Below, in pieces: positions 1 through 7,141 of a DNA stretch of 19,009 nucleotides. Origin of the DNA: CAZYTO01 sp964650405 (GTDB lineage Bacteria; Acidobacteriota; Thermoanaerobaculia; Gp7-AA8). Position 1 is the first letter of the stretch. Each line of letters opens with the position of its first letter. The translations under genes were made by a program, and so were the position numbers. The notes under the pieces are model-generated. The model was not told the DNA's origin. It made no database searches and saw only the letters and a list, made by a program, of their open reading frames with translations. The DNA is taken from contig CAZYTO010000085.1 in the NCBI GenBank assembly GCA_964650405.1, forward strand, positions 1-19,009, given 5' to 3'.

Positions 1-112
1 CGTGTTGACGATCACCAGGAACCGCGGTTTTTTGAACCATTTCGTCGTCGCCGACGACGCCGTCGGCGGGGTGGAAAGGGCGGGAACGCGTCGTATCCGA
101 TCGACGGCGGAA

Positions 113-973
113 CTAACCATCATAAGCCCGGTTTTTCGACGACACGCCCCTTCCGCCGCCCGCCCGGCCGCCGCCGGCGAGTCTCAATGCGTGTTGTAAC
201 GCCGCCGTAACCGGCGGCGAGCGCGCTTCGCGCGCGATGACGTCGCCGGTCGACTCGTGGTCCATTTTTCGTCGGTTTTCCGCGATCGTCCACACCCCGA
301 TGTCTCTGAGACCACAGTGCAGGTAGAGCCGGACGTCGGGTGGCTTGCCGGCGGCGAAGCGCGCGAAACCCTGCAGGGTGAGGTCGAGCCGCTTTCGCGG
401 CTGATTCCGATTGGCATTGAGGACCCAGAATCCATCCCACAGCTCGGGCCGGTCCGGGAAGAGCGTCCTGCGCGCCTCGAGCCTGTCGGTGGGGAAGAAA
501 GCTCCGCGATCGAGGCCGTGCGGAATCACGTGAGCGGACAGCGGTTGCACGGCAGCGCGCGCGAATTCGGTGAACACGACCAGTGCGTCGAGCGGCGCGA
601 GCGCCTCGCGCAGCCAGGGCTGCGCTATGGTGCCGTCGAGAGGACAGTACCCGATCAGGGGAGGGCGGTGCGTCGCGCGCCGGAGAGGGTCGAAGTAGCG
701 GCTGATCACCCAGATGTCGTTGTACAGCACGATGGCCGCTGGCCGGAGCTCATCCGTCAACGCCGTCAGGCGTGCTTCGGCGTAAACGTCGTGAGCGGCG
801 TCGTTGCGGTGAAGCGTCCATGGTCCGGCCGTCTCTCCCGCGAAGCTGTCGATGCCGAGGACGTGGACGTCGAAATGGCCGGCCAGGTGGCCGGCCATCG
901 CCCGTGTGACGCGGGCAAGCCCCGTTTTCTGCGAGGCCTGCCCGACGATCAGAAGGGTGCTGCCAGAGCTCAC
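113..973 (-). CDS. Truncated GT4-like glycosyltransferase, translationally coupled to the MACPF gene
   Basis: The 286-residue product looks like the N-terminal and linker part of a GT-B (family 4-like) glycosyltransferase. It has a Rossmann-type opening (LLIVGQASQKTGLARV, residues 7-22), a YNDIWV stretch (84-89), TEFAR (135-139), IPHGLD (150-155) and the family-typical NRNQPRKRLD (188-197) followed by RLYLHCGLRDIG. I start it at the GTG at 973, because the upstream part of the frame reads antisense to the MACPF gene. The GTG shares bases with the MACPF stop (GTGA), which implies translational coupling. After about residue 226 the similarity stops. The tail is Gly/Arg-rich and the usual second half with the donor-binding E-x7-E motif is absent. 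A short YNT-like remnant sits in another frame near 190-200. It is therefore either a truncated pseudogene or a very divergent enzyme. The substrate is unknown. The family call is fairly firm; activity is doubtful. Confidence 0.7.
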   Translation of the reverse strand: MSSGSTLLIVGQASQKTGLARVTRAMAGHLAGHFDVHVLGIDSFAGETAGPWTLHRNDAAHDVYAEARLTALTDELRPAAIVLYNDIWVISRYFDPLRRATHRPPLIGYCPLDGTIAQPWLREALAPLDALVVFTEFARAAVQPLSAHVIPHGLDRGAFFPTDRLEARRTLFPDRPELWDGFWVLNANRNQPRKRLDLTLQGFARFAAGKPPDVRLYLHCGLRDIGVWTIAENRRKMDHESTGDVIAREARSPPVTAALQHALRLAGGGRAGGGRGVSSKNRAYDG

Positions 974-2445
974 TTCGCCGCCTTCGCGGCGCGAAGGCCC
1001 CGGCCGTGCTGGAAGAAGAGCGACGTCGCGTTGAGGTTGGCAACGCGGTGCGTCAGATCGAACACGAAATCTTCCGTCGCCCCGCCGCGCGCTCCCTTGC
1101 TGCCGGCGAGCGTGTAGCACATCTTGCCGCTCGCGGACGATGTGGCCCCGATGTACTTCTTCCACTCGGTCAGCTTCGCCCCGCAACTGGTGAGCCATCC
1201 CGTGACCTCATTCGGCGGATAGAAGATCGGGCTGAGGCCGAAGACGGAGACCGCGCAGAGGTACTTCGACTGCGGAACGGCCGAGACGTCGCGATGGAGG
1301 TCGACCCACATCTTTCCGACGTTGGGGATGTTCTCCGGGTTGACGTAATACGCCTTGTTGAAGATGACCTTGAGCGTGTCAGGGTCGAAGAGCACCACCT
1401 GGACGCCCTCGACGTCCACGTCGCGGGTAACCGGCACCGGCAGATCCGGGGTCATCTTCACGACACCCTCGGGACCGATGATCGTCGCGGACGACGTGAA
1501 GGCGCGCTGGGGGGACTGCGGCGTGGCCACGCGGTCCGCTTTGACCACCATGCCGCCGGACAGGTAGGCCGCAAGGGCCTCGTCCATCGCTTTCTTCCGT
1601 TTGGCCGTGGCCACGGTGCTGATCGGCCGGAGGTTGAAGCCGGTCTGCCCCGGCTTGTTGGCCAGCGAGTCACTCCAGGCCTTGAACGCCTCGCCCTTCC
1701 AATCGCCGAACGCCGGCGAGAGCAGATCGAGCGAACTGTTGCCGCCCTGCGTCCGCAGCCGGACCACCCGGCTCTCCGACCACTGCTTCCCGAGCTTCTG
1801 CCAGTTCGCGTCCGCCTCGGCCTTCGTCCTGGCGAAGATTCCCTTGTATTCGAGCTCGAGGTGTGTCTGCACCTTCGTCTCGTTCGACTCGAAGCTCTTC
1901 TCCACGGCCACGTAGTAGTAGATGCTGCCGCCGAGCTTCACCTGGTGGACGAAATGCGTGCCGTAGATGTCGTAGAAGGCGAAGAACTCATCCTCGTTGC
2001 CCTTGAAGGTCGCCGGCAGGGCGTTCAGCTCGTCTTTGAAGTCGGACGTGAACCAGTCCGAGCCCTGCTCCCGCAGCTTGACGAACCCAGCCTCGTTCCA
2101 TGCGTCGACGAGCGAGTAGTGGTAGCTCTTGTCGGACGTCGAGACTTGCGAATACGACGCATCGAAGTGGCCGGTGAAGCCGAAGCCGGACGCCGTGATC
2201 CCCGCCTTCCCGGAGAAGTAGTCCTGCACCAGTTGGCGGTCGGAGAAGACCTTGGTGACGCCGTCGTTCTCCGGCTTGATCTCGACGGCCATGTTGGCTG
2301 GAACTCCGTAGACCGTCGTCCCGATCGTGACCTGCCCGCTGTTCGGGCCTTCCTTGAAGATTCGCCTCGTCGTTGACTGCTCGTCGTACCTCATGGTGAT
2401 GGCGCATCCGAAACCTAATGTCGCGGACGCTGGGACGGTATCCAT
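970..2445 (-). CDS. MACPF (perforin-like) pore-forming protein with C-terminal FAM3/ILEI-like domain
   Basis: This 491-residue protein carries an exact MACPF signature, YGTHFVHQVKLGG (residues 161-173). Around it are the expected parts: a GFG-containing start (11-13), a Gly/Ser-rich amphipathic stretch (about 79-108), a second such stretch (about 180-225), RTQGGNSS (231-238), and a W-x3-L-x3-P pattern ending in LRPISTV (272-278). MACPF proteins oligomerise and insert beta-hairpins into membranes. Residues about 345-455 (VEGVQVVLFDPDTLKV ... CGAKL ... MCYTLAGSKG) resemble the ILEI/PANDER domain of FAM3 proteins and of the POMGnT1 stem, where it binds glycans. No signal peptide or lipobox is visible, so the export route is unclear. 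The start is the ATG at 2445; an in-frame stop lies 24 bases upstream, with no earlier start between. A purine-rich AAAGAAAG lies upstream as a weak ribosome site. Downstream it overlaps a truncated glycosyltransferase. The MACPF call is strong; the ILEI call is by pattern only. Confidence 0.88.
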   Translation of the reverse strand: MDTVPASATLGFGCAITMRYDEQSTTRRIFKEGPNSGQVTIGTTVYGVPANMAVEIKPENDGVTKVFSDRQLVQDYFSGKAGITASGFGFTGHFDASYSQVSTSDKSYHYSLVDAWNEAGFVKLREQGSDWFTSDFKDELNALPATFKGNEDEFFAFYDIYGTHFVHQVKLGGSIYYYVAVEKSFESNETKVQTHLELEYKGIFARTKAEADANWQKLGKQWSESRVVRLRTQGGNSSLDLLSPAFGDWKGEAFKAWSDSLANKPGQTGFNLRPISTVATAKRKKAMDEALAAYLSGGMVVKADRVATPQSPQRAFTSSATIIGPEGVVKMTPDLPVPVTRDVDVEGVQVVLFDPDTLKVIFNKAYYVNPENIPNVGKMWVDLHRDVSAVPQSKYLCAVSVFGLSPIFYPPNEVTGWLTSCGAKLTEWKKYIGATSSASGKMCYTLAGSKGARGGATEDFVFDLTHRVANLNATSLFFQHGRGLRAAKAAK

Positions 2446-2704
2446 ACACGCGTCGACTTTCTTTGATGCTCACGAGGGACTGACGAGGATTCCGTTTTTC
2501 CCGTATGCCTCGATGAAAACTTTCGGCGGATCAACGAAACAAGACGCCACGAACGCGTCAAAGTACCTGAGGCGACACTTGGGGGGCAGAGCACGGCTAC
2601 ACTTCAAGCCACCGCGCGATCGTTACGCAATCCCTCGATCCGATGCCCGCTACGTACCAGCGCGGCGAATTCCTCGTCTTGCCTCTGGTCTGCTGGCCTA
2701 GAGC

Positions 2705-3331
2705 TCACGACTTGCGCAGCAGATCGCGGTAGGCATCGATGGCGTCGCTCGCCGTCGGCTGATCGAGAACCGAGGCGAGCTGATCGAGGTCGATGCCGGG
2801 CAGGACGCGGCTTTCGCTGACCGGCTCGTAGCTTTCGCCTCGCAAGGCATGGGCGGTCAGCTTGCCGCGACGCCAGATCCACACCTCGCGAACGCCGAGC
2901 TTGCGGTAGATCTCCAGCTTGTCGATGCTGCCGGAGGTGTAGATCACCTCGATGGCCAGATCCGGACGCGTCGCTATCTCCCAGGGCGGGCCGAAGACGA
3001 AGCACTCATCAGGCTCGATGCCGCGGGCCACTTTCCTGTCCTTGAGAGTCCAGGATCCGATGCCATCGAACTTGATGCCGCGCTCCTGACACCACGTCGC
3101 CACCAGACTACCGATACGAAACTTGAGTCGCTCGTGGCTGTCGCCGGGGCTCATGATTTCCAGTACCCCTTCGAGGTACCACATGCGCGGACTGGAGTGT
3201 TCTCCGCGTTCCTCCAGGGCCCGCTCGAATTCTGCCCACGAGACGCCGCGGCGGACCACGAATTGATCGTCGTCTTCGCGCCGATGGACTGGGTCAAGAG
3301 CGACGGCTTGCACGAATTCACTATAGCTCAC
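2705..3331 (-). CDS. Uma2 family (DUF820) PD-(D/E)XK-fold putative nuclease
   Basis: The product is 208 residues, the usual Uma2 length. It follows the family order: WAEFERAL near residue 32, YLEGVLEIMSPGDSHE (52-67), DECFVFGP (108-115), RPDLAIEV (122-129), SIDKLEIYRKLGVREVWIW (135-153) and a closing VLPGIDLDQL. Asp124, Glu128 and Lys138 are candidate metal-binding and catalytic residues of the restriction-endonuclease-like fold. The biological role of the family is not established. The start chosen is the GTG at 3331, which overlaps the comM stop as GTGA. A second in-frame GTG at 3313 is an alternative that would shorten the protein by six residues. Expression is probably coupled to comM. 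Being placed behind a DNA-processing helicase gene is suggestive but proves no shared function. Confidence 0.85.
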   Translation of the reverse strand: MSYSEFVQAVALDPVHRREDDDQFVVRRGVSWAEFERALEERGEHSSPRMWYLEGVLEIMSPGDSHERLKFRIGSLVATWCQERGIKFDGIGSWTLKDRKVARGIEPDECFVFGPPWEIATRPDLAIEVIYTSGSIDKLEIYRKLGVREVWIWRRGKLTAHALRGESYEPVSESRVLPGIDLDQLASVLDQPTASDAIDAYRDLLRKS

Positions 3332-4860
3332 CCCGGCCGGAAGTACGCCCGGTCCAGCGCGCGGTACTGCACCGCCTCCGACACGTGCGCCGATTCGATC
3401 GCTTCGCATCCGGCCAGATCGGCGATGGTCCTCGCCACTTTGAGCACACGGTCGTACGCGCGAGCGGAGAGGCCGAGGCGGGAAAGAGCGGAATCGAGCA
3501 GCCGGCGGGAGGGAGCGTCGAGCTCGCAGAAGCGCCGCAACTGTTTCGCGGTCATCTCCGCATTGGAGCGTGTCTGCGAGCGGCGGAAGCGCTCGCGCTG
3601 GATCGCGCGCGCCGCTTCGACTCGGGCGCGGATGCCGGCGGACGGCTCGCCCGGCGTATTGGAGGCGATCTCCTCCGGCGCCAGGGCCGGCACTTCCACC
3701 TGCAGGTCGATGCGATCGAGCAGCGGGCCGGAGATCTTTGCGAGGTAGCGCGCGATCTGTTGCCGGCTGCACGAGCAATCCCGGCGCGGGTCGTTGAAGA
3801 AGCCGCAGGGGCAGGGATTGAGCGCGCAGGCCAGGGTGAAGCGGGAGGGGAACGTCAGCGTGCGCGCGCTGCGGGCGATGGTCACAAGGCCGTCTTCCAT
3901 CGGTTGGCGCAGCACTTCCAGCGTGTCGCGGCGGAACTCGGCCAGCTCGTCGAGGAAGAGCACGCCGTGGTGGGCCAGGCTCACCTCGCCCGGTTTCGGG
4001 TTCGTCCCGCCGCCGACGAGGCCCGGCGTGGAGATGGTGTGGTGCGGTGCCCGGAACGGCCGCCGCGAGATGAGGCCGCTCCCGGCTCGCAGCGTTCCGG
4101 CCACGGAGTGGATCTTGGTCGTGACGATCGACTCCTCGAGGGTGAGGCGCGGCAGGATCGAGGGCAGGCGCTTGGCCAGCATGGTCTTGCCAGAGCCGGG
4201 CGGACCGATCATGAGCACGTTGTGCCCGCCCGCGGCTGCGACCTCCAGGGCCCGCTTCGACTGCGCCTGGCCGCGCACGTCGGCGTAGTCGGCGCTCTCG
4301 ATGATGTCGTTCAGCACCGGCACCGACTGCGCCGGGGCGATGGTCGTGCTGCCCATCAGGTGCGCGACGAGCTGGGGCAGGTTGCGCACGCCGATGACCT
4401 TGACCGACTGCACGGCCGCGGCTTCGTTGGCGTTCTCGGCGGGGACGATCAGCTCCTTCACGCCGGTGTCGCCGGCCAGGTCCGCCGACACGGACAGCGC
4501 GCCGCGGACCGGGACGAGCGTGCCGTCGAGAGAGAGCTCGCCGACGAACACGCGGCCGGCGAGATGCTGGTTCTCCAGCAGCTCTCCCGCCTTCAGCAGA
4601 CCGATAGCGATGGGAAGGTCTAACGCGGACCCTTCCTTCTTCACGTCGGCGGGGGAGAGGCTTACGGTGATGTGGTGCTGCCGGAAGCGGAAGCCGGAGT
4701 GGTAGACGGCCGAGCAGACGCGGGCGTGTGCCTCGCGCACGGCGGTATCCGGCAAGCCGACGATGAGAAATCGCGGCAGTCCGTGCTTGGCATCGACTTC
4801 GACGACGATGCGGACGGCCTCGATGCCGAGGGTCGCCGCACTCCAAACTTTGGCGAGCAT
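3328..4860 (-). CDS. comM: ComM/YifB-family Mg-chelatase-like AAA+ ATPase
   Basis: This is a full-length 510-residue member of the ComM/YifB family. In naturally transformable bacteria ComM is a hexameric helicase that extends branch migration of incoming single-stranded DNA during recombination. Domains in order are an N-terminal ChlI-like domain with HHITVSLSPADVKKEGSALDLP (62-83), an AAA+ core with Walker A GPPGSGKT (219-226), FRAPHH (269-274), Walker B VLFLDELAEF (300-309), the family NPCPCG (348-353) and DRIDLQVEV (382-390), and a C-terminal helical lid ending RALDRAYFRPG. No key residue is missing. The ATG at 4860 matches the usual MLAKVWSAA opening. No good Shine-Dalgarno sequence is visible, and a perfect inverted repeat covers the start. 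The gene is divergent from the PHA-system gene, with 79 bases between starts, and its stop overlaps the Uma2 start. Confidence 0.96.
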   Translation of the reverse strand: MLAKVWSAATLGIEAVRIVVEVDAKHGLPRFLIVGLPDTAVREAHARVCSAVYHSGFRFRQHHITVSLSPADVKKEGSALDLPIAIGLLKAGELLENQHLAGRVFVGELSLDGTLVPVRGALSVSADLAGDTGVKELIVPAENANEAAAVQSVKVIGVRNLPQLVAHLMGSTTIAPAQSVPVLNDIIESADYADVRGQAQSKRALEVAAAGGHNVLMIGPPGSGKTMLAKRLPSILPRLTLEESIVTTKIHSVAGTLRAGSGLISRRPFRAPHHTISTPGLVGGGTNPKPGEVSLAHHGVLFLDELAEFRRDTLEVLRQPMEDGLVTIARSARTLTFPSRFTLACALNPCPCGFFNDPRRDCSCSRQQIARYLAKISGPLLDRIDLQVEVPALAPEEIASNTPGEPSAGIRARVEAARAIQRERFRRSQTRSNAEMTAKQLRRFCELDAPSRRLLDSALSRLGLSARAYDRVLKVARTIADLAGCEAIESAHVSEAVQYRALDRAYFRPG

Positions 4861-4878
4861 GGTCGTGCCCGACCATGC
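4857..4878. promoter_or_regulatory. Perfect 9-bp inverted repeat over the comM start codon
   Basis: Arms GCATGGTCG (4857-4865) and CGACCATGC (4870-4878) are exact reverse complements around the 4-base loop TGCC. The left arm contains the comM initiation codon (4858-4860 on the minus strand). In the comM mRNA this would form a stable hairpin hiding the ATG, or in DNA it could be an operator in the 79-base divergent intergenic region. Which of these it is cannot be told from sequence. Confidence 0.55.
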
Positions 4879-4920
4879 GGAAGTCCCAACCCGAGGCTAC
4901 CTCGGAGCGGCACATGATGC

Positions 4921-4926
4921 AAGGAG
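4921..4926 (+). promoter_or_regulatory. Strong Shine-Dalgarno site that sets the start of the PHA-system gene
   Basis: AAGGAGGGGA at 4921-4930 has its AGGAGG core (4922-4927) 12 bases from the GTG at 4940, with the run ending nine bases before it. It is more than 25 bases from the in-frame ATG at 4958. This favours GTG 4940 as the start. Confidence 0.6.
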
Positions 4927-4939
4927 GGGATCGGCAGAC

Positions 4940-5257
4940 GTGATACAACGCGCCGCCATGCGCGTAATCGTTCCCCATCACACCGACAAAGACACTGCCA
5001 AACGGAAGATCAACGACCGCCTGACCCAGGCCTTGTCCCAGTACGGCCACTACCTCAACGACTCCAGTCACTCCTGGAGCGGCGATACCCTCACGTTCTC
5101 CGGCTCCGCCCGCGGTTTCAAGGCCAGCGGCACGATGGAAGTGACGGACACGGAAGTGATCATCGACGCCAAGCTGCCTCTGATTGCCAGGCCGTTCGAG
5201 CCGCGCGTCAGGCACACCATCGAGCAGGAAGCGGCGGGCGTGTTCGGAAGCGCCTAG
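4940..5257 (+). CDS. Polyhydroxyalkanoic acid system family protein (PHA_gran_rgn-like)
   Basis: This small protein has 105 residues from the GTG at 4940, or 99 from the ATG at 4958. It has the family layout: a basic start (MRVIVPHHTDKDTAKRKI), an amphipathic helix, a W-x-GDTLTFSGSARGFKASGTMEV core of alternating strands, and a conserved VIIDAKLPLIARPFEPRV close to the C terminus. Members of the family are encoded near polyhydroxyalkanoate granule genes, though the molecular role is not well defined. No other PHA gene is in the window. The strong ribosome site before the GTG decides the start. The gene is divergent from comM and convergent with the DJ-1-like remnant. The family call is good; the function is uncertain. 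Confidence 0.8.
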   Translation: MIQRAAMRVIVPHHTDKDTAKRKINDRLTQALSQYGHYLNDSSHSWSGDTLTFSGSARGFKASGTMEVTDTEVIIDAKLPLIARPFEPRVRHTIEQEAAGVFGSA

Positions 5258-5272
5258 CCGAACGTGGACGGC

Positions 5273-5288
5273 CGGGTGTGTGCACCCG
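5273..5288. terminator. Short stem-loop between convergent genes
   Basis: CGGGTG (5273-5278) and CACCCG (5283-5288) form a perfect 6-bp stem with a TGTG loop. It lies in the 36-base gap between the stops of the plus-strand PHA-system gene and the minus-strand DJ-1-like frame. There is no T-tract on either side, so it is at best a weak bidirectional terminator. Confidence 0.3.
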
Positions 5289-5293
5289 CCGCG

Positions 5294-5836
5294 TCACACC
5301 AGCCCGCGCACCCCCGGATACACCGCGCGAAGCTTAGGCGCGGGCGATCGCTCGACTGTGTTCTCCACCGCGTTCGCGATGCGGCGGCTCCACAGCCGCT
5401 CTACGAGGCGTAGAGCCAGTTCAATCCCCGACGTCGAGACGGCGCCCTCCATCACGGAATGCGACTGGGCCGCCGCCACGATCAGCGCGCCGCTCGTGAC
5501 CGGTGCCACGAGCCCGTGCGGCTGCCGCAGATAGCGCAGGAGGGCGGCATTCTTCGTGGCGATCCCCGCTCCCTGTCCTCCCGGCACGATCAGGACGTCC
5601 TTCAACCCGGCGACAGGAATCACTTCATCGGCGCAGACTCGCGTGCCGAGCCGGCAGACGACCGACGGGCCATCGGAGATCGTGGAGAACGAACATTCGG
5701 CGCCGAGGCGCGCGGCGGCGCCGAAGACCGCCAGTGGTCCGACGAACCGCAGTTCTTCCACGCCGTCGAAGAGGAGAATCCCGATCCGGTTCCGCCTCGC
5801 CCAAACACCCCCGTCTTTACGTTCACCAGTTCGCAC
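5294..5836 (-). pseudogene. Degraded DJ-1/PfpI-family gene without its catalytic cysteine
   Basis: The frame encodes recognisable DJ-1/PfpI sequence: RIGILLFDGVEEL (residues 17-29), FVGPLAVFGAAARLG (31-45), DVLIVPGGQG (80-89) and ALRLVERL (141-148). Three things argue for decay. First, the nucleophile elbow normally written V-C-T-G-A reads V-T-S-G-A (113-117), so the catalytic cysteine is lost. Second, about 30-40 residues expected between the elbow region and TSGIELALRLVE are missing. Third, no good start exists. The only upstream in-frame start is a GTG at 5836 inside the dehydrogenase gene, and the natural N terminus (about 5790) has no start codon. It overlaps the 3' part of the dehydrogenase frame. 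It could still be a non-catalytic, divergent protein. Family assignment is firm; pseudogene status is inference. Confidence 0.65.
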
Positions 5837-7077
5837 ACACCGGCGGCGCCGAGCTCGCGGCCGAAGCCCGAGTCCTTTGCCCCGCCGAAGGGAAGGTCGA
5901 ACCGTGACGACACCGCGGCGTTGATGAAGAGCTGCCCGACGTCGAGCCGCGCGCGGAATGCCGCCGTCTCTGCCGCATCGCGCGTCCAGACGCTCGCGCT
6001 CAGGCCGTAGCGCGTGGCGTTCGCCGCTACGACGGCCTCCTCGGTGTCGCGTACGCGCAGGATCGGAGAAACCGGTCCGAACGTCTCCTCCTGCATCACC
6101 GGCACGTCCGTCGTCCGAACGGCCAGCACGGCCGGCTCGATGAGGCGGGGGGCGAGCCGCCTGCCCCCGCAGAGCAAGTTGGCGCCGGCAGCGATCGATT
6201 CGTCGAGTTGCGCCTGCAGCCGGTCGGCAGCTTCGTCATTCACCAGCGGCCCGACGTCGGTAGCCGGATCGAACGGATTGCCCGTCCTGAGCGCCTTCGT
6301 GGCCCGCACCATGGCCTCTTCGAACGCATCTGCGATGGCCACGTGCACGATGAAACGCTTGGCCGCCGTGCAGGCCTGGCCGCCCGCCCGCATGCGCGAC
6401 TGGACGGCGCTGTGCACGGCACGCGCGAGGTCCGCGGAGGGCATGACCACGAACGCATCGCTCCCGCCGAGCTCGAGGGTGCACTTCTTCAGATGGCGTC
6501 CTGCCAGCGCGGCGACGGCGCGTCCGGCCTCGGTGCCGCCGGTGAACGTGACGGCGCGGACGCGCTCGTCGGCGATGAGGGCCTCCGCCTCGCGGGCACA
6601 TCCCGGGCGGCAGAAGAACAAACCGTCGTCGAATCCGGCCGCTGCGAAGAGCTGCGTGAGCGCATGGGCGCATCGCGGCACGAGCGGGGAGTGCTTCACG
6701 ACCACGGCATTGCCGCCCAGCAGGGCTGCGGCGGCGAACCGGATCACCTGCCAAAGAGGGAAGTTCCAGGGCATGATGCCGGCGACGACGCCGAGGGGCT
6801 CGTAGTAAATGGTCGCGTCGTCCGTCATGCGGCGCGGCGCGAGGATCGACGCACCGTTCTCCGCGAGCCAGCGCAGATACGCCGCGCACTTCACCACCTC
6901 GCCCGACGAACTGCGGATGGTCTTCGAGACCTCCTCGGTGATGAGCCGCTGCAGGGACAGCGCATTCTGTGACAGCACGCCGGCCAGCGCGGTCAGGCGG
7001 CGCGTCCGCTCCGAAAGCGGCGTATCCCGCCACCGCGCGAATGCCTGCGCCGCAGACGCAAAGACTGCCTCCTCCAT
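5620..7077 (-). CDS. Succinate-semialdehyde dehydrogenase, Sad/YneI type, with anomalous ends
   Basis: This is an aldehyde dehydrogenase closest in pattern to E. coli Sad (YneI), which oxidises succinate semialdehyde to succinate with NAD(P). Counting from the ATG at 7077, MPWNFPLWQV (102-111) and FTGG (178-181) mark the cofactor site, LELGGSD contains the catalytic Glu202, and GGQACTAAKRF contains the nucleophile Cys236. EETFGPV and the C-terminal FGGAKDSGFGRELG are also present. The enzyme core is therefore intact. Both ends are odd. The family's N-terminal PATG segment is encoded just upstream in another frame (see 7078-7141). Homologs end near VNVKT (about 5812), but this frame runs about 60 low-complexity residues further, through the DJ-1-like region. 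No Shine-Dalgarno is visible. It lies divergent from a GabR/MocR-type regulator, as gabD genes often do. Confidence 0.8.
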   Translation of the reverse strand: MEEAVFASAAQAFARWRDTPLSERTRRLTALAGVLSQNALSLQRLITEEVSKTIRSSSGEVVKCAAYLRWLAENGASILAPRRMTDDATIYYEPLGVVAGIMPWNFPLWQVIRFAAAALLGGNAVVVKHSPLVPRCAHALTQLFAAAGFDDGLFFCRPGCAREAEALIADERVRAVTFTGGTEAGRAVAALAGRHLKKCTLELGGSDAFVVMPSADLARAVHSAVQSRMRAGGQACTAAKRFIVHVAIADAFEEAMVRATKALRTGNPFDPATDVGPLVNDEAADRLQAQLDESIAAGANLLCGGRRLAPRLIEPAVLAVRTTDVPVMQEETFGPVSPILRVRDTEEAVVAANATRYGLSASVWTRDAAETAAFRARLDVGQLFINAAVSSRFDLPFGGAKDSGFGRELGAAGVCELVNVKTGVFGRGGTGSGFSSSTAWKNCGSSDHWRSSAPPRASAPNVRSPRSPMARRSSAGSARESAPMK

Positions 7078-7141
7078 CGCGCTCGGGATCGTACCGGGCG
7101 ATTGGTCCCGTGGCAGGAGCCGCTTTGACGCCCGCGAGCAG
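7078..7141 (-). pseudogene. Out-of-frame N-terminal segment of the succinate-semialdehyde dehydrogenase
   Basis: One frame over from the dehydrogenase, the minus strand reads VKAAPATGPIARYDPER directly before the ATG at 7077. The PATG-x-x-I-x-R-Y pattern is the normal beginning of Sad-type dehydrogenases (INPATG-E). Skipping one base near 7078 would join it to MEEAVFASAAQAFARW at about the right spacing for homologs. No good start codon precedes it; a CTG at 7141 is the nearest. It indicates a frameshift mutation or a sequencing/assembly error at the gene's 5' end. Confidence 0.5.

Noticed and set aside
1..123. Minus-strand frame starting at ATG 123 or 120 and open to the left edge
   Set aside because: About 40 codons open in GC-rich DNA is not significant. 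There is no good ribosome site and the peptide is unrecognised, although it ends in a hydrophobic KPRFLVIVNT stretch.
2446..2704. Possible small gene in the gap upstream of the MACPF gene
   Set aside because: Both strands were read. Only short unconserved frames and extensions of neighbouring shadows are present, and no convincing promoter pair was found.
2705..5215. 836-codon minus-strand open frame
   Set aside because: Only its last 208 codons are the Uma2 gene. The rest is Arg/Pro-rich antisense or shifted-frame sequence over comM and the PHA-system gene.
5790..5836. Programmed -1 frameshift joining the dehydrogenase to the DJ-1-like frame
   Set aside because: The frame relation is right for -1 and a G5 run is present, but no canonical slippery heptamer or downstream structure is clear. 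The DJ-1 part is itself degraded, so decay or sequence error is more likely.
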